Shown one piece after another: positions 1 through 8,140 of a stretch of DNA of 64,000 bases. The stretch spans positions 62,001-126,000 of the forward strand of contig CACYYG010000006.1 in NCBI GenBank assembly GCA_902778535.1. The letters run 5' to 3'. The position numbers were made by a program, and so were the translations under genes. How positions within the stretch are numbered: position 1 is the stretch's first letter; each line of letters begins with the position of its first letter. The DNA is from an uncultured Prevotellaceae bacterium (GTDB lineage Bacteria > Bacteroidota > Bacteroidia > Bacteroidales > Bacteroidaceae). The notes under the pieces are model-generated. The model had not been told where the DNA came from and searched no databases. It saw only the letters and a program-made list of their open reading frames with translations.

Positions 1-469
1 CGTAGATGGTCTCCAGACCGTTGGGATGGCGAATAACGACATATTTACCATAACCCTTGGCTTCGTAGCGCACAATACGCACCTTGCCGGAGAAGGCGGC
101 CACGATGGTATCGCCCGTGTTGAGCTTGATGTCAAGTCCCTTGTGCTGGCGTCCCCAGCGCGGACCGAAGTTCGACGTGATGTTACGGCTGGGCGACGGC
201 ATGGCGAAGTCGCGCAAGTCGATGAGGAACGAGTCGGGCAGAGTGGTCTGACGGCCAACATACTGGTTGTTCCAGTCGTCGTAGAGTTGAGCTGCGGGCG
301 AGGTGGTGGTCACTTCGCTCTCGAGCAGTTGATTCAGTTGGATGGAATCGACGGCACGGAGTTTGCGGTCGATGGGTGCCTGATTGGCGATAAGATCCTG
401 CGCTGCAACGGGCATCACTGCCGTCAGTGCGAGGGTCATCAGGAAGCTCTTCTTCAGTCTTTTCAGCAT
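1..469 (-). CDS. M23 family metallopeptidase, partial (3' end outside window)
   Basis: Secreted murein endopeptidase-type protein, cut by the left window edge; 156 residues are visible. Translation of the minus strand starts MLKRLKKSFLMTLALTAVM and ends its signal peptide near AAQ, so it is exported. From about residue 100 it shows the peptidase M23 (LytM) fold: a SNFGPRWGRQHKGLDI stretch carrying the first zinc ligands (His and Asp), then TGDTIVAAFSGKV and YGKYVVIRHPNG. The family cleaves peptide cross-links in peptidoglycan. The second half of the catalytic domain (HxH) is outside the window. The ATG at 469 is the first start in frame. It lies downstream of gpmI on the same strand but a terminator separates them. 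Confidence 0.85.
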   Translation of the reverse strand, partial: MLKRLKKSFLMTLALTAVMPVAAQDLIANQAPIDRKLRAVDSIQLNQLLESEVTTTSPAAQLYDDWNNQYVGRQTTLPDSFLIDLRDFAMPSPSRNITSNFGPRWGRQHKGLDIKLNTGDTIVAAFSGKVRIVRYEAKGYGKYVVIRHPNGLETIY

Positions 470-545
470 GTCGTTATTCTGAGTGGTTATGTTATTATTC
501 AATGGTGAGTAGGCGTCGTATGACGCAAAGATGGTGCAAAGGTAT

Positions 546-585
546 AAAAAAAAGTGCGACCTCCGAAGAAATCGCACGTTTTTTT
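546..585 (-). terminator. Rho-independent terminator after gpmI
   Basis: Stem GTGCGA (554-559) pairs with TCGCAC (572-577). An A-tract (546-553) and a T-tract (579-585) flank it, so it could work in both directions. It lies 16 bases past the gpmI stop and ends that transcript before the M23 gene. Confidence 0.8.
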
Positions 586-600
586 GGGTTCTTTTAACAC

Positions 601-2121
601 TCAATCGGTGATAAGGTTCTCGCCGGTCATGTCCTTCGGCTGTTCCAGTCCCATGATATGGAGGATGCTGGGAGCCACGTCGGCCAGGCGCCCGTTCTTC
701 ACGGTAGCGCTGTTGTTGTCCGTCACATAGATGAAGGGCACAGGGTTCAGCGAGTGGGCAGTGTTGGGCGTGCCGTCGGGGTTGATGGCATTGTCGGCGT
801 TGCCGTGGTCGGCAATGATGATGGCCTCATAACCGTTGCGGCGAGCCGTCTCGATGACGTCGTGCACACAGTGGTCAACGGCCCATACGGCCTTGGCGAT
901 GGCGTTGTACACACCCGTGTGGCCCACCATGTCGCCGTTGGCGAAGTTCACCACGATGAAATCGTACTGCTGGGTACGGATGGCAGCCACGAGCTTGTCC
1001 TTCACCTCGTAGGCGCTCATCTCGGGCTTCAGGTCGTAGGTAGCCACCTTGGGTGATGCCACGAGGATACGGTCTTCGTTCTCATAGGGAGCCTCGCGCC
1101 CGCCGTTGAAGAAGAAGGTGACGTGTGCATATTTCTCCGTCTCGGCAGTGTGCAGCTGCTTCTTGCCCTGCTGCGACAGATATTCGCCCAGCGTGTTCTC
1201 CACGTTCTCCTTCGGGAAGAGGATGTGCACGCCGGTGAAGTTGGCATCGTAGGGAGTCATGCAGTAATACTGCAGGCCGGGAATGGTCTTCATGCCCTGT
1301 TCCGGCATGTCCTGCTGAGTGAGCGCGATGGTAAGCTCCTTGGCGCGGTCGTTGCGGAAGTTGATGAAGATGACGACGTCGCCCTCTTCGATGCATCCGT
1401 TGACCGTAGCGTTGTGGATAGGCTTGATGAACTCGTCGGTGACGCCTTCGTCGTAGCTCTCCTGCATGGCCTGCACCATGTCGGTGGCCTGCTTGCCAGT
1501 GCCGTTGACAATGAGGTCGTAGCCTTCCTTCACGCGCTCCCAGCGCTTGTCGCGGTCCATGGCATAGAAGCGGCCCACGATGCTGGCGATGGCGGCATCA
1601 TTGGCAGCACACACGTCGGTGACCTGCTGTATGAAGCCCTTGCCGCTCTTCGGGTCGGTGTCGCGACCGTCCATGAAGCAGTGCACGAAGGTCTGGTTCT
1701 TCAGTCCGTAGTGTTTGCCCACCTCGATGAGCTTGAACAAGTGGTCGAGGCTGGAGTGCACGCCGCCGTCGCTGGTAAGGCCCATCAGGTGCAGCTTCTT
1801 GCCCGTTTCCTTGGCGTAGGTGTAGGCAGCTTTCACCTGCGGGTTCTCCACGATGCTGTTGTCCTTGCAGGCGCGGTTGATTTTCACCAGGTCCTGATAG
1901 ACGATGCGACCTGCGCCGATGTTGAGGTGACCCACCTCTGAGTTGCCCATCTGTCCGTCGGGCAGCCCCACGTCCTCACCGCTGGCGTTCAGCTGCGAGT
2001 GGGCACTGGTGGCAGTAAGATAATCAAGATAAGGAGTAGGCGTATTGTAAATCACGTCGCCTTTGCCGTGCTGACCGATTCCCCATCCGTCGAGAATCAT
2101 TAAAAGAGCTTTCTTTGCCAT
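601..2121 (-). CDS. gpmI: 2,3-bisphosphoglycerate-independent phosphoglycerate mutase
   Basis: Interconverts 3- and 2-phosphoglycerate in glycolysis and gluconeogenesis; cytosolic, Mn-dependent, alkaline-phosphatase superfamily. At 506 residues it has the family's usual length. Visible motifs are the N-terminal metal site LMILDGWG (Asp11), the phospho-acceptor Ser61 in [11 protein letters not shown], the RDTDPKSG and [11 protein letters not shown] segments of the inserted phosphotransferase domain, and the C-terminal metal site ADHGNADN. The gene has its own promoter (2163-2193) and terminator (546-585), so it is transcribed alone. Nothing is unusual in it. Confidence 0.97.
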   Translation of the reverse strand: MAKKALLMILDGWGIGQHGKGDVIYNTPTPYLDYLTATSAHSQLNASGEDVGLPDGQMGNSEVGHLNIGAGRIVYQDLVKINRACKDNSIVENPQVKAAYTYAKETGKKLHLMGLTSDGGVHSSLDHLFKLIEVGKHYGLKNQTFVHCFMDGRDTDPKSGKGFIQQVTDVCAANDAAIASIVGRFYAMDRDKRWERVKEGYDLIVNGTGKQATDMVQAMQESYDEGVTDEFIKPIHNATVNGCIEEGDVVIFINFRNDRAKELTIALTQQDMPEQGMKTIPGLQYYCMTPYDANFTGVHILFPKENVENTLGEYLSQQGKKQLHTAETEKYAHVTFFFNGGREAPYENEDRILVASPKVATYDLKPEMSAYEVKDKLVAAIRTQQYDFIVVNFANGDMVGHTGVYNAIAKAVWAVDHCVHDVIETARRNGYEAIIIADHGNADNAINPDGTPNTAHSLNPVPFIYVTDNNSATVKNGRLADVAPSILHIMGLEQPKDMTGENLITD

Positions 2122-2162
2122 GTTTTTCCTATATAAATAAATAATGTGTCCGAATCGGACTG

Positions 2163-2193
2163 CAAAGGTACGAATAAGTGAGAAGAAAACAAA
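2163..2193 (-). promoter_or_regulatory. Bacteroidota promoter for gpmI
   Basis: On the minus strand, TTTG (2190-2193) and TACCTTTG (2163-2170) are separated by exactly 19 bases, the classical Bacteroidota -33/-7 arrangement. The start codon is about 41 bases further on. Confidence 0.85.
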
Positions 2194-2308
2194 ATTTTAT
2201 TTGAGTTTTCTCGAACGAAAGTACTTTCGACGAAGTAAAAGGTACGAAGAAGAACGCGAACAGCAAAAAAAGAAAGAAAAAAGTTGTCAGCTAAGAAGTA
2301 TCAAAGAG

Positions 2309-2340
2309 AGAGCCGGCGGTCACGCTTGACCGTCGGCTCT
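2309..2340. terminator. Strong hairpin, possible terminator for the 2438-3467 operon
   Basis: A 14-bp near-perfect stem (2309-2322 with 2327-2340, one G-T wobble) closes a 4-base loop. There is no good T-tract on either side, so terminator function is inferred from its place 100 bases past the anti-sigma stop. Apart from this hairpin and the gpmI promoter, 2122-2437 shows nothing I can support. Confidence 0.45.
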
Positions 2341-2437
2341 TACTCTTTGGAAAAATGTGAAGCTTCGCAGCTTTTTTAAATGTTTTAATCCTAAATGATA
2401 TGTTATAGAGAAAGCATAGAAATTAAGTCTTTTGATA

Positions 2438-2953
2438 TTAGTCGACGCTGCCGTTGAACAGCGAGTCGGAGGGTGTCTGCGTCGGGATGTTGTCCTTGGC
2501 CAGGGTCTGCGTGCCGCTCACCTGATCGTAGGCCACGTTGGCCTCCTCGCTTTCTGCCTTGATGTTGGCATATTCTTCTACGTCCATCCATGTGGTGTCG
2601 GGGCGCATCGACTGGTTGATGGCATTTCCTACGGTGAGCAGGATGGCCACCATAGCGGCGGCGCCGAACAGCGGACGCAGGCGCTCGGTGATACTGATGG
2701 TGCGTGCCTTTACCTGTTTGCGCTGCAGTGGCACGACATCGGCGGGCAACTGTGCGAGCATGCGCTCGTCGAAATCGTCGCCCAGCACGGGCTGTTCGCC
2801 GATGACGGCAAACAGCGGAGCATACTGCTGCAGCTCCTGAGGCATGTCTTCTGCGCCTTGGGCGAAGAAGCTCTTCAGGATTTGCTCTTCCTGCAGCGTC
2901 GTTTCGGCGCGGAAGTAGCGATCTAACAGTTGCTCAATGTACTTATAGTCCAT
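2438..2953 (-). CDS. Probable anti-sigma factor, single-pass membrane protein
   Basis: 171 residues with a soluble N-terminal half (EQLLDRYFRAETTLQEEQIL resembles the N-terminal helices of Bacteroidota anti-sigma-like proteins) and one hydrophobic segment around residues 93-110. The C-terminal tail of about 60 polar residues would face the periplasm. Its start overlaps the end of the ECF sigma gene by 11 bases, so the two are translationally coupled; this context is the main reason for the call. There is no CHCC zinc motif, so it is not a ZAS-type anti-sigma. It could instead be an unrelated membrane protein. Confidence 0.6.
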   Translation of the reverse strand: MDYKYIEQLLDRYFRAETTLQEEQILKSFFAQGAEDMPQELQQYAPLFAVIGEQPVLGDDFDERMLAQLPADVVPLQRKQVKARTISITERLRPLFGAAAMVAILLTVGNAINQSMRPDTTWMDVEEYANIKAESEEANVAYDQVSGTQTLAKDNIPTQTPSDSLFNGSVD

Positions 2954-3467
2954 GTTGTTCTATTTGTAGGAATCTCTGTTTGATGGTCTGGCGGGCACGG
3001 AAGATGTTCACCTTGACTTGTTGTTCTGTGATGCCCATCACTTGCGCTATGTCTTTGTAGGCTTTGCCCTCCATGTCGCGCAGCTGCATACAAGTGCGTT
3101 GTTTCTCAGGCAGCTGCTCAACCAGTTTTCTCACCAGTTCCACACGGTCGCGCTGTACGGCCTGCTCTTCTGGGTTGGCGGAGTAGGAACGGTCGACGTG
3201 CTCCAGTCCCCCACCTTCTTCGAGCGATGTGTTCTGGCTATCGGCGCGCTTCATCTTGTCGAGTGCCACATTGCGGCAGACGGTGAGGCAGAATGCCTCG
3301 ATGCTCTCCAGCTCGCTCCACTGGTTGCGGCGGTTCCATACTTTCAGCATTGTCTCCTGCACTACGTCTTCGGCATCGTCTCTGTTGAGAGTGATGCGCA
3401 ATGCCAGCCTGAAGAGTTCATTCTTCAACGGCAGGATGTCGGTGCGGAAGAAGCTGATTTCTTTCAT
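2943..3467 (-). CDS. ECF-type RNA polymerase sigma factor
   Basis: 174 residues, the normal size for an extracytoplasmic-function sigma-70 factor. Region 2 spans about residues 15-75, with DDAEDVVQETMLKVWNRR for core binding and -10 melting. Region 4 spans about 105-165, with LPEKQRTCMQLRDMEGKAYK followed by the helix-turn-helix IAQVMGITEQQVKVNIFRAR. It directs transcription of an unknown regulon and is probably held by the downstream membrane protein. Upstream there is only a weak promoter-like TAACTTTT. Confidence 0.92.
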   Translation of the reverse strand: MKEISFFRTDILPLKNELFRLALRITLNRDDAEDVVQETMLKVWNRRNQWSELESIEAFCLTVCRNVALDKMKRADSQNTSLEEGGGLEHVDRSYSANPEEQAVQRDRVELVRKLVEQLPEKQRTCMQLRDMEGKAYKDIAQVMGITEQQVKVNIFRARQTIKQRFLQIEQHGL

Positions 3468-3580
3468 CCTCTCTATAGTTAAGACGATTGGCGATGGGAA
3501 AAGTTACACTTTTGTCTTCTTTTTTTCTCAGCATCATATTTGTGTGGCAGGTGTCGCGACATATTTTTGGGTTTCCCGTA

Positions 3581-3651
3581 TTTTTGTAACCACGCGGGTT
3601 ACTGACAGTAACCACCGTGGTTACTGTCAGTAACCCGCGTGGTTACAAAAA
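3581..3651. repeat. Triple-palindrome element, GTAACC family, copy 1
   Basis: Three 17-base near-palindromes, GTAACCACGCGGGTTAC (3586-3602), GTAACCACCGTGGTTAC (3608-3624) and GTAACCCGCGTGGTTAC (3630-3646), are separated by 5-base spacers TGACA and TGTCA, so the period is 22. The whole 71 bases form one perfect palindrome around C3616, with T5 and A5 at the ends. It supplies the mutY stop codon and last codons. A second copy is at 31463-31523. Confidence 0.9.
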
Positions 3652-4731
3652 TGCAGTGACTTTGTTTTTTTTCACTTCTTTGCTGTTTGACATGGCTTCC
3701 AACAGTATTTCAATGAGTCGCGGTATGGCATAGTTGTCGATGTCGGCTTCACCTATCCAGATATAGTCGTCGGGCAGGGTGGGGCGCTCGTCGGTCTCCA
3801 GCAGGTAGAAGTCGGCCAGCAGGATGCGGTGGGTGAGGATGTGGCGCACGTTTTTCCTGATGAGCGTAAGGCGGGCACCAGGGGGGATGGCTGCGGCGAC
3901 AAGACCATCGGGTGCGGTGGAGGCATCGCTGACGTTGAACGGCTCCCAGAGGCCCTGCCAGATGTCACCCTCGCCGCGGCGGTGGATGGCCGTCTGTCCT
4001 TTATACCTTATATATATATACGCGAGGTGCCGCGTTGTGACCTTCAGTTTGCGCTCTTTTACGGGCAGTTGGCCGACGGTGCCGTTTTCCAGTGCCAGGC
4101 ACGAGGCACTGAGGGGGCAGTCGGCGCAGCGGGGCGACAGCGGCGTGCACCAAGTGGCACCGAAGTCCATGACCGCCTGGTTGTAGTCGGCCGCCCTGTC
4201 AGGCGGCAGCAGTTCGTTGGCCAGCTGGTCGAAGACGCGTCTTCCCTCAGTCGTGTTGATGGGTGTGCCGATGCTGAAATGACGGCTGAGCACGCGGAAC
4301 ACATTGCCGTCGACCACGGCGGCGGGAAGGCCGAAAGCCATCGAGCCGATGGCGGCGGCGGTGTAGGGGCCGACGCCCTTCAGACTGCGCAGGCCATCGA
4401 TGCTTTGCGGGAAACCGCCAAGGGCCACCACCTGCCGGGCCGCCGTCAGCAGGTTGCGGGCACGTGAGTAGTAGCCCAGGCCCTGCCACATGCGCAGCAC
4501 TTCCTCCTCGGTCGCCGCTGCCAGTTGCTGCACCGTGGGCCAGCGACGGACAAAGCGCAGCCAGTAGTCGCGACCCTGCTCTATGCGCGTCTGCTGCAGG
4601 ATGATTTCGCTGAGCCAGATGTGGTAGGCATCGTGTGTGCCTCGCCACGGCAGCTGTCGTCCGTGGCTTTCATACCATCGCAGCAGTGTGGCAGCAAACG
4701 GGTGCATGTCTTTCTTCTCGTTGGCTTTCAT
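3643..4731 (-). CDS. mutY: A/G-specific adenine DNA glycosylase
   Basis: Removes adenine mispaired with 8-oxoguanine in base-excision repair. 362 residues as numbered from the ATG at 4731. Seen are the catalytic glutamate in WLSEIILQQTRI (Glu42), the helix-hairpin-helix LKGVGPYTAAAIG (about 118-130), the catalytic Asp141 in VVDGNVFRVL, and the Fe-S ligands Cys195, Cys202, Cys205 and Cys211, followed by a C-terminal NUDIX-like domain. The promoter -7 box (4737-4744) ends only 5 bases before this ATG, so the transcript probably starts at or inside it. Met9 (4707, MHPFAATLLRWY) is the better start. The 3' end, including the stop, lies inside a palindromic element. Confidence 0.95.
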   Translation of the reverse strand: MKANEKKDMHPFAATLLRWYESHGRQLPWRGTHDAYHIWLSEIILQQTRIEQGRDYWLRFVRRWPTVQQLAAATEEEVLRMWQGLGYYSRARNLLTAARQVVALGGFPQSIDGLRSLKGVGPYTAAAIGSMAFGLPAAVVDGNVFRVLSRHFSIGTPINTTEGRRVFDQLANELLPPDRAADYNQAVMDFGATWCTPLSPRCADCPLSASCLALENGTVGQLPVKERKLKVTTRHLAYIYIRYKGQTAIHRRGEGDIWQGLWEPFNVSDASTAPDGLVAAAIPPGARLTLIRKNVRHILTHRILLADFYLLETDERPTLPDDYIWIGEADIDNYAIPRLIEILLEAMSNSKEVKKNKVTAFL

Positions 4732-4736
4732 GTGTG

Positions 4737-4767
4737 CAAAGTTACGAATAAGCGAGCGAAAAGCAAA
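4737..4767 (-). promoter_or_regulatory. Promoter for mutY
   Basis: Minus-strand TTTG (4764-4767), a 19-base spacer, then TAACTTTG (4737-4744). Expected transcription start is near 4730, which argues that translation starts at 4707 rather than 4731. Confidence 0.8.
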
Positions 4768-4784
4768 AGAAAAAGCATATTTCT

Positions 4785-4816
4785 TTTGTTTTTTTCCCCG
4801 CTAATTTGTACCTTTG
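4785..4816 (+). promoter_or_regulatory. Promoter for the tsaB operon
   Basis: TTTG (4785-4788), a 20-base spacer, then TACCTTTG (4809-4816), 31 bases before the tsaB ATG. It is back to back with the mutY promoter. Confidence 0.8.
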
Positions 4817-4847
4817 CAGCCTATAACGTAAGAAGAAAAGGAAACAC

Positions 4848-5549
4848 ATGTCGTGCATACTGCATATTGAGACCAGCACGCAGATGTGCTCGGTGGCCGT
4901 CAGCGAAGATTCACAGGTCATCTACCATGACGAGAGCGAAAGCACCGTGAAGGGCGCCAGCGCCGAGCGCCTTGGCTCGATGATTGACGAGGCCATGTCG
5001 TTCACCGACAGCCATGCCATTCCCTTCGATGCCGTGGCCGTCAGCGGCGGCCCGGGTTCCTACACGGGTCTGCGCATTGGCGTGTCGATGGCCAAGGGCA
5101 TCTGCTTTGGCCGCGACCTCAAGCTCGTCAGCGTCCCTACCCTGGAGCTGCTCTGTGTGCCCGTGCTGCTTAGAAACATCCTTCCCGACGACGCCCTGCT
5201 ATGTCCGATGCTCGACGCCCGCCGCATGGAAGTCTATGCTGCTGTCTACGACCGCGCCCTTCGCCCTGTGCGCGATGTGCAGGCCGACGTCGTCGACAGC
5301 AATACCTACCGCCAGTGGCTCGACCGCCAGCCCCTCTATTTCTTCGGCCCGGGTGCCGCGAAGTGTATGGAGCTCATCGGCCATCCCAACGCACATCTCA
5401 TCGACAACATCATGCCCGAGGCACGCTGGATGCAGCCGTTGGCCGAGCGCCGACTGCTGAACGGCCAGACGGAGGACGTGGCCTACTACGAACCGTTCTA
5501 CTTGAAAGACTTCGTGGCCAAGATGCCGAAAAACCTGCTTAAAAAATGA
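4848..5549 (+). CDS. tsaB: tRNA threonylcarbamoyladenosine biosynthesis protein TsaB
   Basis: Partner of TsaD in making the t6A modification at position 37 of ANN-decoding tRNAs; cytosolic ASKHA-fold protein. 233 residues, typical length. Motifs: N-terminal CILHIETST, then AVSGGPGSYTGLRIGVSMAKG (about 63-83), the most conserved block of the family. It lacks the metal-binding histidines of TsaD, as expected for TsaB. It is the first gene of an operon with DUF4290, murA and rimM; its stop overlaps the next ATG (ATGA). Confidence 0.95.
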   Translation: MSCILHIETSTQMCSVAVSEDSQVIYHDESESTVKGASAERLGSMIDEAMSFTDSHAIPFDAVAVSGGPGSYTGLRIGVSMAKGICFGRDLKLVSVPTLELLCVPVLLRNILPDDALLCPMLDARRMEVYAAVYDRALRPVRDVQADVVDSNTYRQWLDRQPLYFFGPGAAKCMELIGHPNAHLIDNIMPEARWMQPLAERRLLNGQTEDVAYYEPFYLKDFVAKMPKNLLKK

Positions 5550-6154
5550 ATATAGAAGGATTAGACTACAACACCCAGCGGCAGCCGCTGCTGCTGCCCG
5601 AATATGGGCGTGAGATACAGAAAATGGTGGACTATGCCATCAGTCTGCCCGACCGCGACGAGCGGTTGCGCTGTGCCAAGACCATTGTGAAAATGATGGA
5701 GACGCGCGTGCCGCAGATCCGGGAGAACGCAGGCTACCAGCAGACGCTGTGGGATCATCTCTTCCTGATGAGCCATAATGCACTTGACATCGACTGGCCC
5801 TACGATGTGAGTCAGGCTGAGCATATCCACGCCAAGCCTGAACCGATGGCACGTCCGGCAAACAGCATCCGCCTGAGGCACTACGGTCGACTGGTGGAGG
5901 AGCTGTGGGACAGGCTGAAGCAGATGCCCGAAGGGCCGGAGCGTGACCAGCTGGCCTGCTACACCGCCAACCAGATGAAGCGTGACCTCGTGCTGTGGGG
6001 ACACGGCTCCATCGACGATGAGAAGGTGGTCAGCGATTTGGCAGAATATACCGACGGCGTTATCCAGCTCGACCTGAACAGCATCACCCTCGAGCGCTTC
6101 GTGCCGGCCGACGAACTGCCTGTCAACAATAAGAAGGGAAAGAAGAAAAAGTAG
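5546..6154 (+). CDS. DUF4290 domain protein
   Basis: 202 residues. The N-terminal block GLDYNTQRQPLLLPEYGR followed by an IQKMV segment is characteristic of DUF4290, a family found in Bacteroidota, usually next to murA. Mostly helical and charged, with no signal peptide or membrane segment, so cytosolic. The C-terminus ends in a lysine-rich tail. It overlaps tsaB by 4 bases and lies 4 bases before murA, so it is translated with them. Its function is unknown; conserved linkage to murA and tsaB suggests a core cellular role, but nothing in the sequence identifies it. Confidence 0.9.
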   Translation: MNIEGLDYNTQRQPLLLPEYGREIQKMVDYAISLPDRDERLRCAKTIVKMMETRVPQIRENAGYQQTLWDHLFLMSHNALDIDWPYDVSQAEHIHAKPEPMARPANSIRLRHYGRLVEELWDRLKQMPEGPERDQLACYTANQMKRDLVLWGHGSIDDEKVVSDLAEYTDGVIQLDLNSITLERFVPADELPVNNKKGKKKK

Positions 6155-6158
6155 GCCG

Positions 6159-7490
6159 ATGGCATCATTCATCATCGAGGGCGGACACACGCTCAGTGGA
6201 ACCATCATGCCGCAGGGTGCCAAGAACGAGGCCCTGCAGGTCATCTGTGCCACGCTGCTCACCAGCGAGCCCGTTACCATCAGCAACATTCCCAACATTC
6301 GCGATGTGAATAATCTCATCCGGCTGTTGAAGGAAATAGGGGTGAAGGTAACGTCACTCAACACTCAACCCTCGACACTCAACACTCTGACCTTCCAGGC
6401 CGACTCGCTCAACCTCGACTACCTGCAGAGCGACGCTTTCGTGCAGAAATGCGCACAGCTGCGTGGTTCGGTGCTGATGATCGGACCATTATTGGCACGC
6501 ATGGGTAAGGCCGTCATTGCCAAGCCCGGCGGCGACAAGATAGGGCGGCGGCGCCTCGACACGCATTTCTTTGGCTTCGAGCGCCTTGGTGCCTACTTCA
6601 ACCCCATGCCTGAGCGTGGCGTCTATGAGATATCTTCCCCTCAGTCGGGAGGATTGAAGGGGACTTATATGCTTCTCGACGAAGCCTCCGTCACGGGCAC
6701 GGGCAACATCATTATGGCTGCCGTCCTGGCCCGTGGCACCACCACCATCTACAACGCTGCCTGCGAGCCTTACGTGCAGCAGCTGTGCCGCATGCTCAAC
6801 AGCATGGGCGCACGCATCAGCGGCATCGCCTCCAACCTGCTCACCATTGAAGGCGTTGACCGCCTGCACGGCACGTCGCACCGCATCCTGCCCGACATGA
6901 TTGAGGTGGGCTCGTTCATCGGAATGGCAGCGATGGTGGGCGACGGCATCCGCATCAAGAATGTATCGCTCAGAAACCTTGGCATCATTCCCAATACCTT
7001 CCGCCGGATGGGCATCAAAGTGAAAGAAGAGGGCGACGACCTGTTCATCCCGCGTATGCGCCACTATGAGGTACAGTCGTTCATCGACGGCAGCATCATG
7101 ACACTGGCCGACGCTCCCTGGCCTGGCCTCACACCCGATTTGTTGAGCGTGCTCATCACCGTTGCCACACAGGCGCGCGGCACCGTGCTCTTCCATCAGA
7201 AGATGTTCGAGAGCCGCCTGTTCTTCGTCGACAAGCTCATCGACATGGGCGCGCAGATAATCCTGTGCGACCCTCACCGCGCCGTTGTCGTGGGTCACGA
7301 CCGCAAGCTGCAGCTCAAGGGCGGTCGCATGTCGAGTCCCGACATTCGCGCCGGCATCGCTTTGCTCATTGCTGCCATGAGTGCCAAGGGCGTCAGCCGT
7401 ATCGATAACATCGAGCAGATAGACCGCGGCTACGAGAACATCGAGGGTCGCCTCAATGCCCTCGGAGCCAAAATCACCCGCATGACATAG
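6159..7490 (+). CDS. murA: UDP-N-acetylglucosamine 1-carboxyvinyltransferase
   Basis: First committed step of peptidoglycan synthesis: adds enolpyruvate from PEP to UDP-GlcNAc. 443 residues, slightly longer than the usual 420-435. Seen are the EPSP-synthase-type repeats, GAKNEALQVICATLL (Lys and Asn of the active site) and the active-site loop PGGDKIGRRRLDTHF. In E. coli this loop carries Cys115, the target of fosfomycin; here the position is Asp126. Residues about 65-78 (SLNTQPSTLNTLTF) are encoded by a run of ACTCAACA-like micro-repeats that looks like an in-frame insertion in a surface loop. Confidence 0.96.
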   Translation: MASFIIEGGHTLSGTIMPQGAKNEALQVICATLLTSEPVTISNIPNIRDVNNLIRLLKEIGVKVTSLNTQPSTLNTLTFQADSLNLDYLQSDAFVQKCAQLRGSVLMIGPLLARMGKAVIAKPGGDKIGRRRLDTHFFGFERLGAYFNPMPERGVYEISSPQSGGLKGTYMLLDEASVTGTGNIIMAAVLARGTTTIYNAACEPYVQQLCRMLNSMGARISGIASNLLTIEGVDRLHGTSHRILPDMIEVGSFIGMAAMVGDGIRIKNVSLRNLGIIPNTFRRMGIKVKEEGDDLFIPRMRHYEVQSFIDGSIMTLADAPWPGLTPDLLSVLITVATQARGTVLFHQKMFESRLFFVDKLIDMGAQIILCDPHRAVVVGHDRKLQLKGGRMSSPDIRAGIALLIAAMSAKGVSRIDNIEQIDRGYENIEGRLNALGAKITRMT

Positions 7491-7526
7491 TTCCCAGTTC
7501 CATCAGTACAGTGGCCTCATACTCCT

Positions 7527-8036
7527 ATGATTAAGCAGGAAGAAGTTTTCAAGATTGGTCGTCTCGGCAAGCCTCACGGCGTTAAGGGCGAGGTGACGAT
7601 GCAGGTCGACGACGATGTGTTCGACCGTGTCGACGCCGATTTCCTCGTGCTCAGGGTCGATGGCATCCTCGTGCCGTTCTTCATGGAGGAGTATCGTTTC
7701 AAGACCGATGCCACCGCCCTCGTCAAGTTCGAAGATGTGGACACCGTGGAACGTGCACGCGAGCTGACCAACTGTGAAGTTTTCTTCCCCCGTCAGCTTG
7801 CCGACAATGACGAAGACGACTATACCTGGTCTTTTTTCGTTGGCTTTGAACTGAAAGATGCCGCCACCGGACGCACCGTGGGCCGCATCGCCAGTGTCGA
7901 CGACAGCACCGCCAACGTGCTCTTCTGCCTTGAAGACGGCAGTCTCATCCCCGCTATCGATGACCTCGTCGTCAATATCGATGCTGCGGCTCAATGCATC
8001 ACTATGCGCCTGCCTGAAGGGCTGCTCAGCCTCTGA
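7527..8036 (+). CDS. rimM: 16S rRNA processing protein RimM
   Basis: Ribosome maturation factor that binds S19 and helps assemble the head of the 30S subunit. 169 residues, normal length. N-terminal RimM domain starts KIGRLGKPHGVKGEVTM; the C-terminal PRC barrel follows from about residue 95 (SFFVGFELKDAATGRTVGRI). It is the last gene of the tsaB-DUF4290-murA-rimM operon, 36 bases after murA. ATG at 7527 gives the canonical N-terminus. Confidence 0.95.
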   Translation: MIKQEEVFKIGRLGKPHGVKGEVTMQVDDDVFDRVDADFLVLRVDGILVPFFMEEYRFKTDATALVKFEDVDTVERARELTNCEVFFPRQLADNDEDDYTWSFFVGFELKDAATGRTVGRIASVDDSTANVLFCLEDGSLIPAIDDLVVNIDAAAQCITMRLPEGLLSL

Positions 8037-8104
8037 TAGCGTCGCTAATTCTTTTTTTGTTCGTTTTTTTCCCGAAAACGTAAGGCGGAATAAAAAGTTT
8101 TTCG

Positions 8105-8112
8105 TAACTTTG
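8105..8112 (+). promoter_or_regulatory. -7 box of the ptb-buk promoter
   Basis: TAACTTTG, 28 bases before the ptb ATG. No clear TTTG at the -33 position. Confidence 0.65.
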
Positions 8113-8140
8113 CAGACAATGAACTAAAAACCCCACGACA

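Noticed and set aside
26-508. A 160-codon plus-strand frame over the M23 gene
   Set aside because: It is antisense to a clear metallopeptidase with signal peptide; its product has no recognisable motif.
1123-1941. A 272-codon plus-strand frame inside gpmI
   Set aside because: Shadow of gpmI caused by GC-biased third positions; low-complexity His/Val-rich product.
2144-2329. A 61-codon frame in the gpmI upstream region
   Set aside because: It overlaps the gpmI promoter and is Lys/Glu/Arg-rich because of A-rich DNA; no support.
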